Below are positions 1 to 10,761 of a stretch of 64,000 nt of DNA, piece after piece. Source of the DNA: Epiperipatus broadwayi (taxonomy: Eukaryota > Onychophora > Udeonychophora > Euonychophora > Peripatidae); contig JAQFVV010006716.1 of NCBI GenBank assembly GCA_028023455.1, positions 124,001-188,000 of the forward strand. Reading direction: 5' to 3'. The notes beneath the pieces are model-generated. The model saw only the letters and a list, made by a program, of their open reading frames with translations. It ran no database searches and had not been told where the DNA came from. Both the position numbers and the translations under genes were made by a program. Position 1 is the stretch's first letter, and each line of letters opens with the position of its first letter.

Positions 1-214
<214 letters not shown>

Positions 215-572
215 GGAGTGTGATTTGGATATATAATTTCAGTTAGCTGAATGCACTGGGACTATTTCTTCTATATTTGTGCAGAGTTTTTGCAAAGATT
301 AAAATGACTAATATTTAATCTTCTTTGTGTGAATAAATTAAACATGTTGTTTACAAGCAACTTAAGGTTATTTCTAATTTAAATTTCACACTCTTTTTTT
401 TGAATTAGTTCATATTATAATATTTGATATCATTGCAGCTTATCTATTGAACTGATTTCTTGAAATTTAGTCTTTTATAAATTTGTTCACAAAGAGTGTA
501 ACATTGCATAATATTTGGGATAGTAATTTGAAATTTGAATGTTCAATTTCAACTAGCATAATGCACTGGGAT

Positions 573-578
<6 letters not shown>
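215..578. other. A+T-rich spacer with a duplicated ~40-bp block
   Basis: No gene is seen. A segment near 225-270 (TTTCAGTTAGCTGAATGCAC followed by TGGGACTATTTC) recurs near 542-578 with a few changes, each time close to a microsatellite. The two copies probably reflect a local duplication associated with the ATCT and AT arrays. Confidence 0.6.

Positions 579-643
<65 letters not shown>
579..643. repeat. (AT)n microsatellite abutting the gap
   Basis: A pure AT array runs into the assembly gap. A matching AT array follows the 3' LTR at 7711, so the gypsy element between them probably inserted into one AT microsatellite. Confidence 0.95.
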
Positions 644-1143
644 NNNNNNNNNNNNNNNNNNNNNNNNNNNNNNNNNNNNNNNNNNNNNNNNNNNNNNNNN
701 NNNNNNNNNNNNNNNNNNNNNNNNNNNNNNNNNNNNNNNNNNNNNNNNNNNNNNNNNNNNNNNNNNNNNNNNNNNNNNNNNNNNNNNNNNNNNNNNNNNN
801 NNNNNNNNNNNNNNNNNNNNNNNNNNNNNNNNNNNNNNNNNNNNNNNNNNNNNNNNNNNNNNNNNNNNNNNNNNNNNNNNNNNNNNNNNNNNNNNNNNNN
901 NNNNNNNNNNNNNNNNNNNNNNNNNNNNNNNNNNNNNNNNNNNNNNNNNNNNNNNNNNNNNNNNNNNNNNNNNNNNNNNNNNNNNNNNNNNNNNNNNNNN
1001 NNNNNNNNNNNNNNNNNNNNNNNNNNNNNNNNNNNNNNNNNNNNNNNNNNNNNNNNNNNNNNNNNNNNNNNNNNNNNNNNNNNNNNNNNNNNNNNNNNNN
1101 NNNNNNNNNNNNNNNNNNNNNNNNNNNNNNNNNNNNNNNNNNN
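644..1143. other. Assembly gap of exactly 500 N
   Basis: Exactly 500 undetermined bases, which is a conventional placeholder, so the true size is unknown. The gap hides the 5' end of the left LTR and the left insertion junction. Open frames read through the N run are artefacts. Confidence 0.99.
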
Positions 1144-1366
1144 TACAAATTACTTTTTGACAGGTATTATAAAAAAAAGAAAGTCAACACGATCTTATTT
1201 TTTTTAGTATAATGTTTTAAAGAAAAAAAAAATCTATTGCAGGAAAAGTTTAATTTTTCTTTTTTTCGTGAAATAAGTTAACTAAAATAAATTCCATGTT
1301 GAAAAAAATGCATACGAATCACGATTCAAATAGTGAAAGGAAATTTCGTAAGGCGAGGTAAGATTG

Positions 1367-1390
1367 CTATCAGAAACAATCTTCTGATAG
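1367..1390 (+). other. LTR hairpin, kept in both LTRs
   Basis: CTATCAGAA and TTCTGATAG form a perfect 9-bp stem with a 6-base loop, about 130 bp upstream of the TATA box. The 3' LTR copy at 6625-6648 has a 10-bp stem with a 4-base loop: the loop changed while pairing was kept. It could be a protein-binding palindrome in the promoter. A function is inferred only. Confidence 0.6.
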
Positions 1391-1517
1391 TAATTAAAAA
1401 TGGCAGAAATCTAGCGAAAAACAGACTTTTGTAATAAGAAAAGGAGAAGCATCGTAGAAGTTTATGCTAGAAGAAGAAAAAAAGAACGCATAAGAGCTTC
1501 TAAAAAGAATCTAGGAG

Positions 1518-1525
1518 TATAAAAG
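1518..1525 (+). promoter_or_regulatory. LTR TATA box
   Basis: TATAAAAG in the context GGAGTATAAAAGGAGCC is a near-consensus RNA polymerase II TATA box. The identical octamer is at 6783-6790 in the 3' LTR. It lies about 80 bp upstream of a poly(A) signal, giving the U3-R arrangement expected of an LTR promoter. Confidence 0.75.
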
Positions 1526-1604
1526 GAGCCAACAGATTTGGAAAAGGGCCTTTTATTTTATTGTTCCAACAGTGTTGAGCAATTGGAAGTGCTTCATATT
1601 CTTT

Positions 1605-1610
1605 AATAAA
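1605..1610 (+). terminator. LTR polyadenylation signal (AATAAA)
   Basis: AATAAA lies 80 bp after the TATA box and is kept at 6872-6877 in the 3' LTR, where it would end the genomic transcript. In this A+T-rich DNA the hexamer alone is weak evidence; its placement and conservation support the call. Confidence 0.55.
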
Positions 1611-2437
1611 ATGTGTTCACTTAGATACAAATTGAAATCGCCGCCATGAGTGAGTAGAATTACATCGCTTATCGACACTTTCTCGAAAAGTCACTCAGAT
1701 CGTCATCTGGCTACCTAAATTAGATCGAGATCTCGGAAATAAAACTAAAAGAAAAACAACTACTATGTGACTACCTACCAACTGAAATTGTACATCGGGA
1801 AGATCGATGAACCAGCCTCTAATAATCTCACTGCAAGTAAACAACATAATTTTTTTACATAAAGCTTTATGAATAGTAAATTGAATGGAAATGTTATCCT
1901 ACAAATTTTTCTTGGATCAGAAGATTTGCGAACTGAGAAATGAACCAAACTGTTACTACTGAAAATCAGACTAAATAATTAATACTCCAATATTTGAATC
2001 AAATTATTGAATCCATATGCATAATCTTTTCCAACGTTGTAATTTTGTCTTAATCATAACATTGAATGCTTGATGAGTTAGAATAAATCTTTATTATTAA
2101 CTTACCTTCTACTGTATGTAGTAAAATTAATGCTATTCTATTTAAGTTTTACCTTTAGTTATTTAACTTAGATCAGATAATTATTACTCTGATGGGCTAC
2201 AATATTTGATTTAGTCTCAGTGTGTGGGTCTAATTCACTTCTAGCGCTCAAGTAGAAACTAAAAACTGGTTCTGCTTACGATTGTACTGCAATAATTTAT
2301 AATGAAGTTGATTCTAGAAAATAGCTGTGCTGAGAATTGAAATACAACTTTCTTTTTCTTTTGATACAGCTTGATCAACTCATGCTCAAATATAAATTTG
2401 CAACGTATAAGGGCCTAGTAATACGAAAACGTTACAA

Positions 2438-2455
2438 TGGGCGACTAACCTGGAG
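2438..2455 (+). promoter_or_regulatory. Candidate primer binding site
   Basis: TGGGCGACTAACCTGGAG starts two bases after the LTR end. It begins with TGG, complementary to the CCA end of a tRNA, as in most LTR retrotransposons. I cannot name the tRNA from the sequence. Confidence 0.6.
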
Positions 2456-2960
2456 GCTACTAAAAGAAAAAAAAACCACGACCTGAGAAAATTTAAAAAA
2501 CAGCATAAAATTGAGAATTTAATGTCCGTAAGCGCGGAAAATAAATATGACCACAAATAGTAAGTAAGTCTAAAAAGTTATTGCATGCGATTACAAAAGT
2601 TTTTTTTTAGAGTAGGATTTTAAATAAGGACTATATTGAAAGAAAATAATAGCTTATAAATTATTAAATAATAAATAAACCGATCAAAGGTAAGAAATGA
2701 CGGTAAAGGTAGAGGGGGACGGGAGATTATAGGGTGATAAAAGAGAGGGGTGTCGGTGAACGAATTTATTAGCAAAGCAAAATAAAAAATATATTTATAT
2801 CGTAAAAATTGATAGCGTTAAGATTTTGTTTACTGTAGCAAAAATAAGCAACACGGCCATATATGAAATTGAGAAGTAATAAAAATACACAAAATATGGC
2901 AGAAGGAGCGGAAGAATTAAAAGAGGGCTCGAACCCTTAATAAAACTAATATACGAATGC
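2456..2960 (+). other. Leader region, no recognisable gag
   Basis: About 500 bp between the primer binding site and the first coding relic. A gypsy gag would normally start here, but no capsid-like frame or CCHC zinc knuckle is visible in any frame, so gag was lost or has decayed past recognition. The stretch 2695-2755 is purine-rich. Confidence 0.5.
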
Positions 2961-3173
2961 ATGACAGAATTCAAAGAAGAAATAAAAAAAAATGACAGAG
3001 ATGGTCAGAGGATTAAAAGAAGAAATAAAAAGAACCCAGTAAAAAAAAGGAAAAGAAATAAAGTGATCAGTAGAACAACAGAAGAAAAGAGGATAGATAA
3101 TCTTATTTGTGAATGGGATGGCGAATCGATTAGTACACATCTCAAGAATGCCCAAAGGTTGTTTTGCAAATAA
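2961..3173 (+). pseudogene. Lys/Arg-rich ORF before the protease
   Basis: A 70-residue open frame very rich in lysine and arginine (residues 8-33), followed by DNLICEWDGESISTHLKN. It sits just upstream of the protease relic and overlaps it by a few bases in another frame. Position and basic character suggest the end of gag or a gag-pol linker, but no family signature is present. It is part of the decayed gypsy element and is unlikely to be made as protein. Confidence 0.4.
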
Positions 3174-3474
3174 ACGAGGTCAAAGTAGAGACATTGTGGG
3201 ATTCTGGCAGCCAGATATCGGTAATGTCAGAAACAACGTATGAGCGCATAAGGGGCCAACCCATAGAGATACCAACCTCTACCAGTGAAAAGCACGCTAA
3301 TAACATTGACAAACTAACAAAAAGCATAATTGGGATCAAAACAGGTTTGGGGTGCAAATTAAGATGAGGGGATAGAAATTATGCCCCACACGCTATTAAT
3401 TCTAAAAGGGTTGGTACATGAAGCCATATTGGGGTCAGATTTTATGCACAAAACTGGGTGTGTGATCAATTATG
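3164..3474 (+). pseudogene. Gypsy aspartic protease, broken
   Basis: The frame from 3164 contains LWDSGSQISVM (residues 11-21), the retropepsin active-site loop with Asp-Ser-Gly. The C-terminal signature ILGSDFMHKTGC appears around 3427-3462 in another frame, so at least one frameshift separates the two halves, and a stop ends the first half at 3367. In an intact element this enzyme cuts the Gag-Pol polyprotein. It lies immediately before the RT relic, as expected. Confidence 0.8.
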
Positions 3475-3639
3475 AAAGATGAAAAGATTATCTGTGATGG
3501 GGAAGAAGTGGAGTTTGGGCCGCGGATGAGAATGAACCATCAAAACGTATGTAATATGGAGGTTGAGACAGAACAGCCTTCAATAGAGGCACGAATTGAT
3601 GAAGTAATAAAGGGGAGTGAAGGATGGATGGAAAGAGGA

Positions 3640-4521
3640 CCTAAAAGAAGTCTTAAAATGAATATAAATCGAATTTTTCAGATAAACCCGGGGTTATTAA
3701 AGGGTATGAGCACAGGATCAAGATCGCTGACAGTACACCATACCAGGCAAGATCATACCCAGTGCCACACCACTATAGAGCTGAGGTAGAGAGAGAATTA
3801 GCTAAAATGGAGGAGTGGGATATTATCACTAAGGGTTTGTCAGCATATAATAACCCATTGGTGGTTGTAAAAAAAGATGGAACCATACGACTGTGTTTGG
3901 ATGCCAGGCAATTGAACAAGATTACATGGCCAGATCAAAATGTTCCACCTCCAATAAATGAGTTGGTAAATAAATTCCGGGGGAAAAATATATTTTCCAC
4001 GTTAGATCTGACTGCCAGCTATTGGCAGATCAGAGTTACACCCTGCTGACCGGAAGTACACAGCATTTCGATATAATGGTATATCGTACCAATTTAACAG
4101 AATGCCTTTTGGTCTCAAGAATAGTGGAGCAGGGCCTGCTAAAATGTCTCGATCGGGTGCTGTGCCCGGAAATAAAATAAGCATCCACTGTTTACATGGA
4201 TGATGTGATTATTACATCCAATAACGCCTAGAATACTTACAACACCTCAAGTTGTTTCTACAAGAGTGCAATATGAAGGATATTTGCATTAATCTGCAAA
4301 AAAGCTGTTTAGCAGCGGAAGAAGTGAATTTCTTAGGGCACTTAATTAATGCCAATGGGATTAGACCCCACCCGGACAAGAGTCCAGGCAATAAGAGGGA
4401 TTTCCCAGCCCCTCGAACACCAAAACAGGTGAGATCATTTTTGGGGATGTGTAATTTCTACAATAAATTTTACAAAAACTTTGCTTCAGACATCGAGCCT
4501 CTGCTGCAATTATTGTCATAA
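3640..4521 (+). pseudogene. Gypsy reverse transcriptase, broken
   Basis: RT blocks appear in order across several frames. PLVVVKKDGTIRLCLDARQLN and STLDLTASYWQIRV (motif A, with its catalytic Asp) lie in 3762-4049. The catalytic YMDDV is at 4193-4207 in another frame. LGHLINANGIRPHPDK and QVRSFLGMCNFYNKFYKNFA lie in 4252-4521. At least three frame changes and a TGA at 4047 destroy the gene. The enzyme would copy the element's RNA in a cytoplasmic particle. The start is approximate because the fingers region is shifted near 3640-3760. Confidence 0.9.
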
Positions 4522-4530
4522 GGGAACGCC

Positions 4531-4979
4531 ATGGAAATGGACGGAAGGAGCATGAGACCAATTTTAGGGGTTATTAAAGAGAAATTCCTTAATCAAGTGA
4601 TGCTGGTTTACCCTGACTTAAGGAAACCGTTTATTGTTCAGGTAGATAGTAGTGGGTATGGGTTAGGTGCTGCTCTTATGCAAGCTCAAGAGGATGGTAC
4701 CTGGGGTATAATTTATTTTGTCAGCAGACCACTGAGAGGTGCAGAGATTAATTACTGTGTAACAGAGAAAGAGGCCTTGGCTGTGGTGTGGGCATTTCAG
4801 AAGTTCCGCCAATTCTTGATAGGATCGAAACGATTGTTAGGACAGATCATAAGAGCCTAGAGTTCTTAAATCACAGTTATCTAACAAATAGTAGGCTAAT
4901 CCGATGGAGCCTTTTTCTCCAGGAGTTCAATTATTCCATCCAGTATTGTAAGGGCACTGAAAATGTGGTGAGCTGACAC
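4531..4979 (+). pseudogene. Gypsy RNase H, broken
   Basis: Follows the RT relic. The frame from 4531 gives FIVQVDSSGYGLGAALMQA (first catalytic Asp) and VTEKEALAVVWAFQKFRQ (catalytic Glu). After a frame change, the frame from 4788 gives RTDHKSLEFLNH (second Asp) and LFLQEFNYSIQYCKGTENVV. The domain degrades RNA in the RNA-DNA hybrid during reverse transcription. The key acids are readable, but a shift near 4830-4860 and the stop after NVVS separate it from the integrase. Confidence 0.88.
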
Positions 4980-4980
4980 A

Positions 4981-6306
4981 TTGAGCCGGAATATTGTTCC
5001 TGATACCCAGGACCATTTGCAGATGGAAGATATCTGTTTGGCAAGTGTAGAAGTAGAAACAGACACTGTAGTAGAAGAAGGATTGAGACACTTAGGAAAG
5101 GTACAACGGCAAAGCCCGACCTACAAGAAAATTATTGATCAACTAGAAGACAAAGATGAAGCGAGAGAGACAGCAGATGCTAACACTGATGAGAGATACC
5201 GCCTGAAAGAAGGGATCCTATGGTATATCACCGATCCTCAAAAGGATCAATGGAAAATGATCATACCAGAAAGTTTACAGGAAGGACTTATTGACTACAC
5301 ACATCATTTGTATGGGCACTATGGTGTAAATAAAGTGGAAGCCTTATTGAGGACATGGTTCCACTGGCCGAATATGAGAGCACAGGTCACCAGGATAGTA
5401 AGCTCATGTGAAATGTGTTAGAAGACAAAACCAGCAAACAAGTCGTATCAAGGTCCATTGAATTCTATCATCCCTAAAGAACCCAATGACCTGGTGGCTA
5501 TTGATTTCTATGGACCATTGCCGGCTTTTGGGAAAATGAAATATCTACTAGTAGTATATGCCAATTTTTCAAAATGGGTGTCAGCATATCCGGTGACCCA
5601 AGCCAATACCAAGAATGCCATATGAGCCCTTGAGGTACAATATTTTAAAAGGGTAGGCAAACCAAAAGCTATTTTGTCGGACCACGGTACACCGTTCACA
5701 TCTTATGATTGGCAACAGTGGATAGAGAGGATGGAGGTAAAACACATATTGTCATCCATACGAAATCCACAATCAAACCCTTGTGAGCGGGTGATGAGAG
5801 AGTTAGGATGCCTCTTCAGGGTATATACTGCATCCAACCATAGAGGATAAGTGAAACAACTCCCAAGGGTGTTAAATTTCATATATTGGTCTCATAATGA
5901 ATCTACCGGATTTGCACCTGTAAGACTTCACTTCGGACAAGCAATACCTAGGTTGTACCAATCCAAGTTACCCGCTGGTCCAGAAAACATTGATAAAGGG
6001 AGAGATCATGAAGAAGCAAGAAAAAAATTGGAACACTGTGCCAAGCTCCGAACCCAGCGGAAAGGAGGCCTGACTGATAAGTTTAAAACAGGGGATACAG
6101 TATGGGTAAAAACGAACCCTGTGAGTCAAACTGGGAAGCATATTTTTAAGAAGTTCCAAAATTTGTATGAGGGACCTTACCAAATCAGCCAACAGGATGG
6201 TCCAAATGCTTTCACTTTAAAGAATGGTGAAGGAGAAAGGGGTACCTATAACACTAGGTCACTGAAACCATATAAGACTAGGACGTGGGTTAGAAGTACT
6301 CCATAA
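4981..6306 (+). pseudogene. Gypsy integrase with GPY/F domain, three in-frame stops
   Basis: All integrase parts lie in one frame from 4981 to 6306, interrupted by TAG at 5419, TGA near 5628 and TAA at 5848. The N-terminal HHCC zinc domain is at about 5300-5418 (HHLYGHYG ... CEMC). The catalytic triad is Asp at 5503 (VAIDFYGPLP), Asp at 5680 (ILSDHGTPFTS) and Glu at 5785 (NPCERVMREL), with 34 residues between the last two. The C-terminal GPY/F motif YEGPYQI is at 6166-6186. The enzyme would insert element cDNA into the chromosome. The triad is complete, so the stops rather than missing residues inactivate it. Confidence 0.9.
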
Positions 6307-6372
6307 AGACTTATTAAGAATAAAATTAGTTCAAGCCCATATTTTATTCTCATTCCCCTGCTTCGGTGGTAT

Positions 6373-7711
6373 TGTACCATTTATTTATATATAAAGTACA
6401 AATTACTTTTTGATATTAGGTATTATAAAAAAAAAAAAGAAAGCGAACACGATCTTTATTTTTTTTGTAGCATAATGTTTTAAAGAAAAAAAAAACGTAC
6501 AGTGAAAGTTTAATTTTTCTTTTTTTTTAGAAATAAGTTAACTAAAATAAATTCCATGTTGGAAAAGTGCATATTGAATCATTGATTCAAATAGTGAAAG
6601 GAAATTTCAAAAGGTGAAAGATTGCTATCAGAAACAACTTTCTGATAGTAATTAAAAATGGCAGAAATTCTTAGCGGAAAAACAGACTTTGTAATAAGAA
6701 AAGGAGAAGAATGTAGAAGTTTATAAAGTAGAACAAAGAAAAAAAAAGAACGTGCGCAGAGCTTCTAAAAAGAATCTAGGAGTATAAAAGGAGCCGACAG
6801 ATTTGAAAAGGGGTCTTTTTTTCTTATTGTTCCAATAGTGCTGAGCAATTGGAAGTGCTTCATATTCTTTTAATAAAATGTGTTCACTTAGATACAAACT
6901 GAAATCGCTCGCCATGAGTGAGTAGAACGATATCGTTTGCCGACACTTTCTCTTGGAAAAAGTCACCTAGATCATCATCTGGCTACCTAAATTAGATCGG
7001 AGATTCGGAAATAAAACTAAAAGAAAAACAACTACTGCGGACTACTCACTAACTGAATTGTACGCCGGGAAGATCGATGACCTACTTAATGTTAACTTAC
7101 CGGTAAGTAAATGTACATAAATTTTTTTTACATAAAGCTTTATGAATAGTGAATTGAATGGAAATGTTATCCCATAAATTTTTCTTGGATCAGAAGATTT
7201 GCGAACTGAGAAATGAACCAAACTGTTACTACGGAAAATCAGACTAAATAATTAATACTCCAATATTTGAATCAAATTATTGAATTCATATGCACAATCT
7301 TTTCCAACATTGTAATTTTGTCTTAATCATAAATATTGAATGCTTGACGAGTTAGAATAAATCTTTATTATTAACTTCACTTTCATTGTACGTGTATAAA
7401 ATTAATGCTATTCTATTTAAGTTTTACCTTTAGTTATTTAACTTAGATCGTATAATTATTACCTTACGGGCTACAATATTTGACGCAGTCTCAGTGGGTC
7501 TAACGACTCTGGTGCCCTCAAGTAGAAATTAAAAACTGTTTCTGCTTACGATTGTACTCGGTAATAATTCTAGGCCGAAGTTGATCAGGAAAAATAGCTG
7601 TGTTGAGAATTGAAATACAACTTTCTTTTTTCTTTTGATACAGCTTGATCAACTCACGCTCAAATATAAATTTGAGGTGTATAAGGGCCTAGTAATACGA
7701 AAAACATTACA
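6373..7711 (+). repeat. 3' LTR
   Basis: A 1.34-kb direct repeat of the left LTR, starting TGTACC and ending CATTACA, with a TATA box at 6783, AATAAA at 6872 and a hairpin at 6625. It is followed directly by ATATATAT. The sequence just upstream (GCTTCGGTGGTAT) is a poor polypurine tract, perhaps through decay. Confidence 0.9.
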
Positions 7712-7859
7712 ATATATATATATATATACTTCCTAATCTATCCTATCCATCTTAACCAACTGATACACATCACCACATATATTATAAGTTTAGTACACAC
7801 AATATACATATAGTTAAATATTACATATTCATCCTGTATTGTGCTAATATCTGTTCTGT
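7712..7859. other. AT repeat and unassigned spacer
   Basis: A short AT array (7712-7728) right after the LTR, then A+T-rich sequence without a gene. Confidence 0.7.
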
Positions 7860-8262
7860 ATAATTAACTGGACATATTACAGTCCTATTTGTGGAGATAT
7901 CAGATTGCCTTAATGTTAACATGGGTATTACAACAATAATGGGATGAACAAAAGCTTTGAACATTCTATCCTCAATGAAATTGATGGTTGAAGAGTTGGA
8001 GGGTGGAGAAGATTGAATCTTGTCTATTAAAGTTTGAAGATTTTCTATCCTAATATAAACTGAACACTGATTGTATATATATATGGAAGATGGTGATCTG
8101 GAACAACTGATGAGTCCTGCTTCAGTATGAAATATATATATTGGAGATAAATTATCTTTTCCACATGTATGAGGTCATTATTGGTTGTAAAAGATGGATT
8201 GAATAGATGTAGAGAGCTTGAAAATATGAGATCAAGTCCCTTATAATTACATTGTTTAATAT
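7860..8262 (+). repeat. Dispersed ~400-bp repeat family B, copy 1
   Basis: This block is related to 28690-29050 (+), 62785-63115 (+), 62375-62770 (-) and, for its last 80 bp, 38390-38470 (-). Shared landmarks are AACATGGGTAT, TTGAAGAGTTGGAGG, CATTAAAGTTTGAAGAT-like text, GATGGTGATCTGG and a 3' end AGAGAGCTTGAAA...AGTCC. The 3' end resembles a polymerase III B box (clearest at 63089). It has no coding capacity and may be a SINE or non-autonomous element. Confidence 0.75.
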
Positions 8263-8271
8263 AGACAATAC

Positions 8272-8274
<3 letters not shown>

Positions 8275-8310
<36 letters not shown>

Positions 8311-8323
8311 TATATAAACCAAA

Positions 8324-8373
<50 letters not shown>

Positions 8374-8386
8374 TGATTTTGGTTGA
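8275..8386. repeat. (AT)n arrays with flanking inverted repeat
   Basis: Two AT arrays (about 8275-8306 and 8326-8370). The second is flanked by AACCAAAATCAT and ATGATTTTGGTT, a perfect 12-bp inverted repeat, so the whole block can extrude as a hairpin. Confidence 0.85.
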
Positions 8387-8394
8387 AATAATTT

Positions 8395-8890
8395 AATATT
8401 AAAATAAAGTATGCCTATGAATTTGAAAAGAACGGGTTTTAATACATGTGTTTTATCAGTACCTACTTATGGGCCTGATGCTTGGACATTGAACAAAAGA
8501 ACAATGCAGAGACTTCAGACTACTCAACCAAGTATAGTCAGATGAATATTAGAAATAAGAAAAAGGAAGTGAAAAATAAAATACATGAGTGAGAGAGCAA
8601 ACATATATTATTAAAATCATTGTAAAAATTAAAATACTGGATTTGGTCTGGACATATTGTTAGAAAAGATGATTTAAGATGAACAGTTGAAATATCTTAA
8701 TGTGGATTTCAAGAGATAGCAAAAGACCTATAAAAAGACAACATGGAAGATGGATAAAATAAGGAGGTTTGTTGCTGTGATGTGGAGAAGGGAAGCTAGA
8801 AATTAGGGAAACAGGATTAAATTTGGATAGGCTTCATTTTGCAGTGGATTGATATTGATTGGAGGAAGGAATCTTCAACCTTTGATTGTT
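8395..8890 (+). pseudogene. RTE-type LINE, 3' end of ORF, decayed
   Basis: The reading across broken frames gives VPTYGPDAWTLNKRTMQRLQ, then a WSGHIVRKDD-like block, and ends near LQWID. This is the C-terminal tail after the RT domain of RTE-clade LINEs. Related tails lie at 24975-25165, 41180-41690 and 41985-42350. Stops occur throughout, for example in the SERANI-like part. The fragment is 5'-truncated, as is usual for target-primed insertion. It ends directly beside the next LINE. Confidence 0.8.
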
Positions 8891-9081
8891 AGTATAATTA
8901 AACAAATAAATGGATTAATGCCTAGAAAGGAATGTCAAAACTGGACTATTTATTCATGAAATCCTGACTTCCAGAATACATCAGTCTACTAGTAATCAAA
9001 TTATACAGAACACATTGTAACCATTCACCATCATATGACCATCTGGGAGAATAATAATAATAGAAATAAAAGTAATAAAAA

Positions 9082-9666
9082 ATGAGAGTTAGTAAAAGTG
9101 TAAAAGAGAAGAAAGAAGCATGCAGAGAATATAAGTATGCTATTAAGAACAAAGAAAGTGAAAAATATATTAATTCTAAAGGGAAATTAGAAAAGAAGAA
9201 ATTGGCTAAAATGGATAATTATAAAGAGAGTATGAAGTTGACTAGTAAATTGTTGGAGGATATTAATAAAAGTGGAAAAGATAAGAGTAAAAAATTTTGG
9301 AATTACATTAAAATGAGAAATGTTGGGGAGAGAAAGATAATATTAATAGATGATGAGGAAATAGAGTGTAGCTCTAGAGAAGAATTAGAGAGAATTTTAA
9401 ATAGATATGTAATGGATATAGAAAAAATGTTAGATGTGAAGGACTTATTAATAGAAAACATGAAAGCATTTAGTAATGGGAATATTAGATTTACAAAAAA
9501 TGAACTGAATGAGGTAAGGAAAAGATTGAAAAGTAAAAAGGCAAAGGGTTTAGATGAATGGGCAACAGCAGCAGAGATGGTAAAGAATTTAGGGCATAGA
9601 GCAAAAGTAAAGCTATTATCATGTTTTAAAAAGTTGGCACAGAAGAAAGTATTTCCTGGTAGTTAG
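9082..9666 (+). pseudogene. LINE endonuclease-RT linker and early RT
   Basis: A 194-residue open frame, very lysine-rich in residues 1-60. Residues 85-130 (KFWNYIKMRN...IECSSREELERIL) and the block KSKKAKGLDEWATAAEMVKN (about 151-170) match the conserved KA.G.D....EM segment that precedes RT motif 1 in LINEs. A TAG at 9664 stops it. The next RT block, LNNYRPIAVTSVLYNVF, follows in the same direction at about 9719-9770. The RT would be nuclear and copy RNA at a nicked chromosomal site. Confidence 0.8.
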
Positions 9667-9808
9667 AGTAATACAAGAATAAAATTATTTAAAGGAAAGG
9701 GTAAGGATCATAGAAAGTTAAATAATTATAGACCGATAGCAGTAACATCAGTTTTATATAATGTTTTCCCATATATGGTGACTGGAAGAGTTGTAAGAAA
9801 ATAATGTA

Positions 9809-10260
9809 GTGGCAGAAATGCAAGGAGATTTTAGGTCAGATATGCATATAGAATATACTTTATTTGTAGTTACACAACTTATGGATATGAGTAAAAATTC
9901 AAGTAAGTCATTATATATGAGTTTTATAGATATAGAGAAGGCATATGATAGAGTAAATAGAAATAGACTATGGGTAAGTTTCGCAAATTTGGGAATGGAT
10001 GAAGCTTTAGTAAATATTATTAAGAAATTATATGAAAATAATTACTATACTTATCAATTAAGGGATACAGAATGAGTTAAAGTTAAAAATGGGGTGGGAC
10101 TAAGGCCAGGATGCCCTATGTCACCTATTTTTGTTATATTTGAGTGAAATGGAGAAAGCAATAGAAATACTATAAAGAAAGATAAAGATACTGTTAATAG
10201 TTGGGAAGGGAATATATACTTTGCCGGGTCTTTTAATGCAGATGATATCTTTTTGTGCAG
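9809..10260 (+). pseudogene. LINE reverse transcriptase palm, broken
   Basis: The frame from 9809 carries FIDIEKAYDRVNR (residues 39-51), LINE RT motif A with its catalytic Asp. A TGA at 10073 ends it. GVGLRPGCPMSPIFVIF (motif B) follows at about 10092-10143, and ADDIFLC (motif C, normally FADDI) at 10238-10258. Both catalytic Asp codons of motif C are present, but the preceding aromatic residue is lost. The family order is right; the gene is dead. Confidence 0.85.
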
Positions 10261-10761
10261 AAAGAAGAGAAAATATGGAAGCTATGCTGAGAAGATGTGC
10301 AAGGTTCGGAAAAGAGAATGAGAGAAGATGTAGAATTTGTATTGGGCGATATAAAATTAAGTGTGGTGAATAGATATAGTTATTTGGACATCATCTTAAG
10401 TAATCGGGAAAATTGCTTGGATAAATGGGAGAAATAATTAATAAATGAAGCAAAGAAAAGAAAGGATTTGGTAAAAAAAATTAAGTGTTTTCATATAATA
10501 AATTGATGTATCTAGAATTGTATAGGAGTTGCAGTATCAGGGTTAACATATGGTAATGATGCATTATGTTTTAGTAAAGGGGTATTAGATTACTTAGAGA
10601 AAGTACAAAGGGAAGTAAGGTGTGGACAGCAAAGGAGGCAATTCAAAGTAAAAAGGGATGGTCAAGTTTTACATGAGAGATGCAAAAAGTAAAATAAAAA
10701 TGTTTGGTAGGTTGCAGTTTATGGATAATAAAAAATAGCCAAAATAGTATTTAATTGGGTT

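Larger units (their letters stand above)
1144..2436 (+). repeat. 5' LTR (left edge in gap)
   Basis: This copy matches 6398-7711 over its whole visible length. It ends in GTTACA, directly before the primer binding site. Comparison with the 3' LTR suggests that about 25 bp starting TGTACC are hidden in the gap. It holds a TATA box, a poly(A) signal and a short hairpin, all kept in the 3' LTR. At roughly 1.3 kb it is long for a gypsy LTR. Confidence 0.9.
1144..7711 (+). mobile_element. Ty3/gypsy LTR retrotransposon, decayed
   Basis: Two long direct repeats (1144-2436 and 6373-7711) flank an internal region of about 3.9 kb carrying, in order, protease, reverse transcriptase, RNase H and integrase. 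That order is diagnostic of Ty3/gypsy. A primer-binding-site-like TGG sequence lies two bases after the 5' LTR. All coding parts are broken by stops and frameshifts, and no recognisable gag remains. The LTRs differ at many positions and by small indels, so the copy is old. AT repeats lie on both sides, before the gap and after 7711, which suggests insertion into a TA microsatellite. The internal region is short for the family because gag is missing or unrecognisable. Confidence 0.92.

Noticed and set aside
483-1160. Long frames on both strands through the gap
   Set aside because: They consist of AT repeat and N bases.
3142-3357. 71-residue minus-strand frame over the protease
   Set aside because: The plus strand carries the protease active site; shadow frame.
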